Shown here in pieces: positions 61,284 to 64,000 of a stretch of DNA of 64,000 nt (positions are counted from its first letter, which is position 1; each line of letters opens with the position of its first letter). The translations under genes were made by a program, and so were the position numbers. Location of the stretch: positions 3,808,330 through 3,872,329 of the forward strand of contig OU744736.1 of the NCBI GenBank assembly GCA_916613615.1, read 5' to 3'. Below the pieces are notes generated by a model, which was not told the origin of the DNA, made no database searches, and saw only the letters and a program-made list of their open reading frames with translations. This stretch comes from Steromphala cineraria. Taxonomy: Eukaryota > Mollusca > Gastropoda > Trochida > Trochidae.

Positions 61284-62791
61284 TAAACTAGTGTCCAAAA
61301 GAAAGTACCCACCCATGAATTTGATACCAATTTTTTTTGGATGTAAATGTTGTCCAAAAACTTTTTGGATCATATTCCATTAGTAAAAACCCATCTTTTT
61401 TCGGAAACGCATGACAAAACAATTTTTAAAAATCGCCCCAACGCTGCAAAACACCCAAAATGATGTTTCCTGCTGTAGCACAAAATGCACGTGCATATCG
61501 ACAGTATAAATCAGCTCACGCAACACGGTATGACCACAACAGAAAGAAAACCACAAAAAGTATGCCGCGTTTAACTCAGGTGGAAAGAGAAAGAGCTGTC
61601 GGTATGGCGCAACAAGGCACCAATAACACCATCATTGCCAGAACCTTCGGCTGCACAAGGAAAACGATCACCAGACTGATGCAACGACTCAGGCAAACAG
61701 GCAATACATCAGACAGGCCAAGAAGTGGTCGTCCACCCGTGACAACACCCGCTGAAGACCGCCACATCCGCACGATACATCTGCGCAATCGGTTTGTCAC
61801 GGCGACGTCAACGGCATCGACAGCACTCGGACGCGTCATCAGTCGGCAGACGGTGTACCGACGACTACGAATCCATGGCATCCGAGCACGTCGTCCTTAC
61901 AGCGTCGTAGACTGGCATGGGCAAGACAAGTCCGACGTTGGCAGCTCCGTAATTGGCGACGTGTGTTGTTTTCAGATGAAAGCAGGTTTTGTCTCTTCAG
62001 AAATGACGGCAGAGCGCGTGTGTATCGACGCGTTGGTGAACGCACGGCCCAGAATTGCGTCCAGGAAGTTAGACCATTTGGAGGCGGGTCCGTTATGATA
62101 TGGGGAGGGATCTGCGGAAATCTGACGACGAGGCTTGTGATTATTCATGGCAATTTGAATGCTCAGAGGTACAGAGACGAGGTGTTGAGACCAGTTGTGC
62201 TTCCTTTCGTTCAGCATCAGCCGCAGGGAATTGTTTTTCAAACATGACAACGCAAGACCGCACACAGCAAGACTGACGAATGCCTTCCTAGCCAACGCCA
62301 ATATCGATGTTTTGCCATGGCCAGCATATTCTCCCGACATGAATCCCATCGAGCACCTATGGGACCACCTGGATCGACAAATCAGGAGACGACCCGCACC
62401 CCCAGTCACGATCCAGCAACTGGAACAAGCTCTGATTGAAGAATGGCAGCAAATCCCACCAGAGGTCATACGCCGGCTTACTTCTTCCATGCGTCGACGT
62501 GTTTGCCTGTATTAACGCCCATGGTCGCCATACCCGCTATTAAATAAACATTTCTTGTCATTTTGCAAAAGAATTGCCTTGTTGATTTGTGCTGAAATTC
62601 AGTTTTTGATACCACCTGTCTTTTATTGACAGTCATACGGTAATTTTGACTTCGTACCAAATGATATTGTCCGCATATGCTGAGGAAATGAATATTCTTT
62701 TCATAACAAAAAGATTTGCATATACATATGCATTGGTTGTTATTTTATGTTAAAAATATACACTGGGTACTTTCTTTTGGACATTAGTTTA
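61284..62791 (+). mobile_element. Tc1/mariner transposon, complete ends, 1.5 kb
   Basis: Left TIR TAAACTAGTGTCCAAAAGAA then AGTACCCA; right TIR (reverse complement) TAAACTAATGTCCAAAAGAA then AGTACCCA. The TIRs are about 28 bp with one or two mismatches, and TA dinucleotides sit at both edges as expected for this superfamily. Between them lies a single transposase gene (61562-62515) with an AATAAA at 62542. The good preservation of both TIRs suggests a fairly young insertion. It lies about 0.8 kb upstream of the PAN-Sushi-galectin start. Confidence 0.9.
61562..62515 (+). pseudogene. Tc1/mariner DD34E transposase, two frameshifts
   Basis: From ATG 61562 come PRLTQVERERAVGMAQQG, a helix-turn-helix, the RPRSGRPP linker and a second HTH region (ISRQTVYRRLRIHGI). 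The DDE domain follows: VLFSDESRF (first Asp), HDNARPHT (second Asp) and NPIEHLWD (Glu), with 34 residues between the second Asp and the Glu. The frame changes near 61895-61905, where a stretch after ARRPY seems deleted, and again at about 62240, where one extra A lies in the run before CATGAC. The length is close to the usual 320-345 aa. All three catalytic residues are present, but the gene cannot make an intact protein. Confidence 0.9.
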
Positions 62792-64000
62792 TTTGGTTGA
62801 TATTCATATCTTCATCAACCGTACAACGTTTTATTACCTACTAGGACAGTCATATCGAGGTTTATTTTTTTCATATCTTGCTCTAAAGCAGAATATCACT
62901 TTTTCATTGTGACGTCACGTTATAAACAATGCTCTGACGTCGCTCTTCGCCTATGACGTAAGAATCTAGTCCGCCTATGATGAGAAGTAGGTTTTGAGTA
63001 TTTTCTTTAATTTTTGGACTACGGTAATAAACAGAATATTATATTCGTGTCCATGACATATTATTTTTACGACACTCGTGCCTAAATATCAGTATATCCC
63101 TCGCTCTCGCTCGGGAAATACTGATATTTAGCCACTCGTGTTGTAAACGTAGTATGTCATGGACACTCAAATAATATCCTCTATGTATCAGCCATCACCA
63201 CGTAGTATATGTGAAATAATGACCTCGACCTCGTGAATATCTGTGAGAAGCATCTCTCTGATCGGTCTCTGGCTATAACAGATATCCACGAGGTCAGCGG
63301 TCTTTATTTGAACTATACCGTATATATATATATGTGTGTGTTTACATAATTGCAAATATGTGAACATATATACATATTACAACTACCAGTTCTTTTTTAT
63401 GATCTAAGTCGAAAATATTTTTGATTTGTTCCCAATGTGTACCCTATAACACGAGCATCCAATAAAATTTATAACTCTCACATTTAATAAATCGTTGTTT
63501 ACTTCAATGTCAACAGTGTTATAACCCTTTTGCTTTATACTTTCAGATTGTGTTTGACAGAATATCGAGTCAAGTAGAGATATCGGTACCACACACTTTG
63601 TATATCCACAGAGACACAATGCTGTAGCTTCTAATATTGAATCTAGCCGCAGGCGCAAATATCAACCAAATAGTTTAATATAATTCATCCTTATCATCAT
63701 AAAAATATATGCTATTGTTTTTTATTTGAGTCAGCTCTTGGTAATATATCTATTTATTATAAATTTGATTTTGACATTCTGACCACATTCGTGAATATTT
63801 TAACAAACTGTTGTAATGAACATCTCAAAATAGGCACAACGAAAATACTTATTGATTACCGATAATAATTCAAAAATAGCATTTTAGACATTAGATACCT
63901 GATTTTCTTTGGGCTTATATAATTTCCTATGAAGTTAATCACCCACAGGCTTCTCTGACTATTCCTTTACTTATATAGAATTCTTGAAATACTTCCATCA
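62792..64000. other. Intergenic DNA, no gene recognised
   Basis: Contains foldbacks (63037-63177 and about 63218-63290), a TA/TG microsatellite at 63321-63341, and otherwise AT-rich sequence without exons that I can support. Confidence 0.4.
63037..63177. repeat. Foldback element, ~60-bp arms
   Basis: The arm containing GTGTCCATGACATATTA, ACACTCGTG and TAAATATCAGTAT pairs with ATACTGATATTTA, CACTCGTGT and ATGTCATGGACAC. The centre is CCCTCGCTCTCGCTCGGG. A second, smaller inverted repeat follows at 63218-63290 (GACCTCGTGAATATCTGT with ACAGATATCCACGAGGTC). Confidence 0.7.

Overview
The window looks like nuclear DNA of a marine mollusc, most likely a bivalve. It is AT-rich, has short exons separated by long introns with GT...AG borders, and is full of degraded transposons, foldback elements and minisatellites. 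It carries repeats I associate with bivalve genomes: a tandem element beginning TTTTTAGCTCATCTGGCC followed by a GTCC run, dispersed AAGGGA..TAACTC motifs, and LINE-like tails. No bacterial, organellar or CRISPR features are present.

Two spliced genes can be reconstructed. Gene 1 (+ strand, coding 6611-9782, six coding exons, 363 aa) is a medium-chain dehydrogenase/reductase with an intact GAGGLG dinucleotide-binding motif. It lacks the structural-zinc lobe and has GYE in place of the usual zinc-ligand GHE. A TATA-like box and an untranslated exon may lie at 5284-5587, and the 3' UTR ends at a polyA signal at 10553.

Gene 2 (- strand, coding 60499 down to 37211, six coding exons, 321 aa) is assembled here from phase-compatible exons that are mostly too short to stand out as ORFs. 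It encodes a signal peptide, a PAN/Apple domain, a small Cys-rich linker, one Sushi (CCP) domain and a C-terminal galectin-like domain. The canonical galectin sugar-contact residues appear to be lost. Galectins are normally leaderless, so a secreted PAN-Sushi-galectin fusion is unusual, and it is the most interesting object in the window.

Layout: 1-5280 intergenic with a tandem repeat; 5284-10575 gene 1; 10.6-37.2 kb a 26-kb gene desert with TTAA-flanked MITEs, a bivalve tandem element, a 22-bp minisatellite, foldbacks and a possible LINE fragment; 37.2-60.5 kb gene 2, whose introns hold a mariner-type MITE (40645-41226), a 5'-truncated L1/Tx1-like LINE (43.5-45.0 kb), a ~49-bp minisatellite (46.2-46.7 kb), foldbacks and a broken Jockey-like LINE (56.8-57.8 kb); 60.7-64 kb upstream DNA with a complete-ended but frameshifted Tc1/mariner transposon (61284-62791) and two foldbacks. 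The two genes are about 26 kb apart and show no sign of functional coupling.
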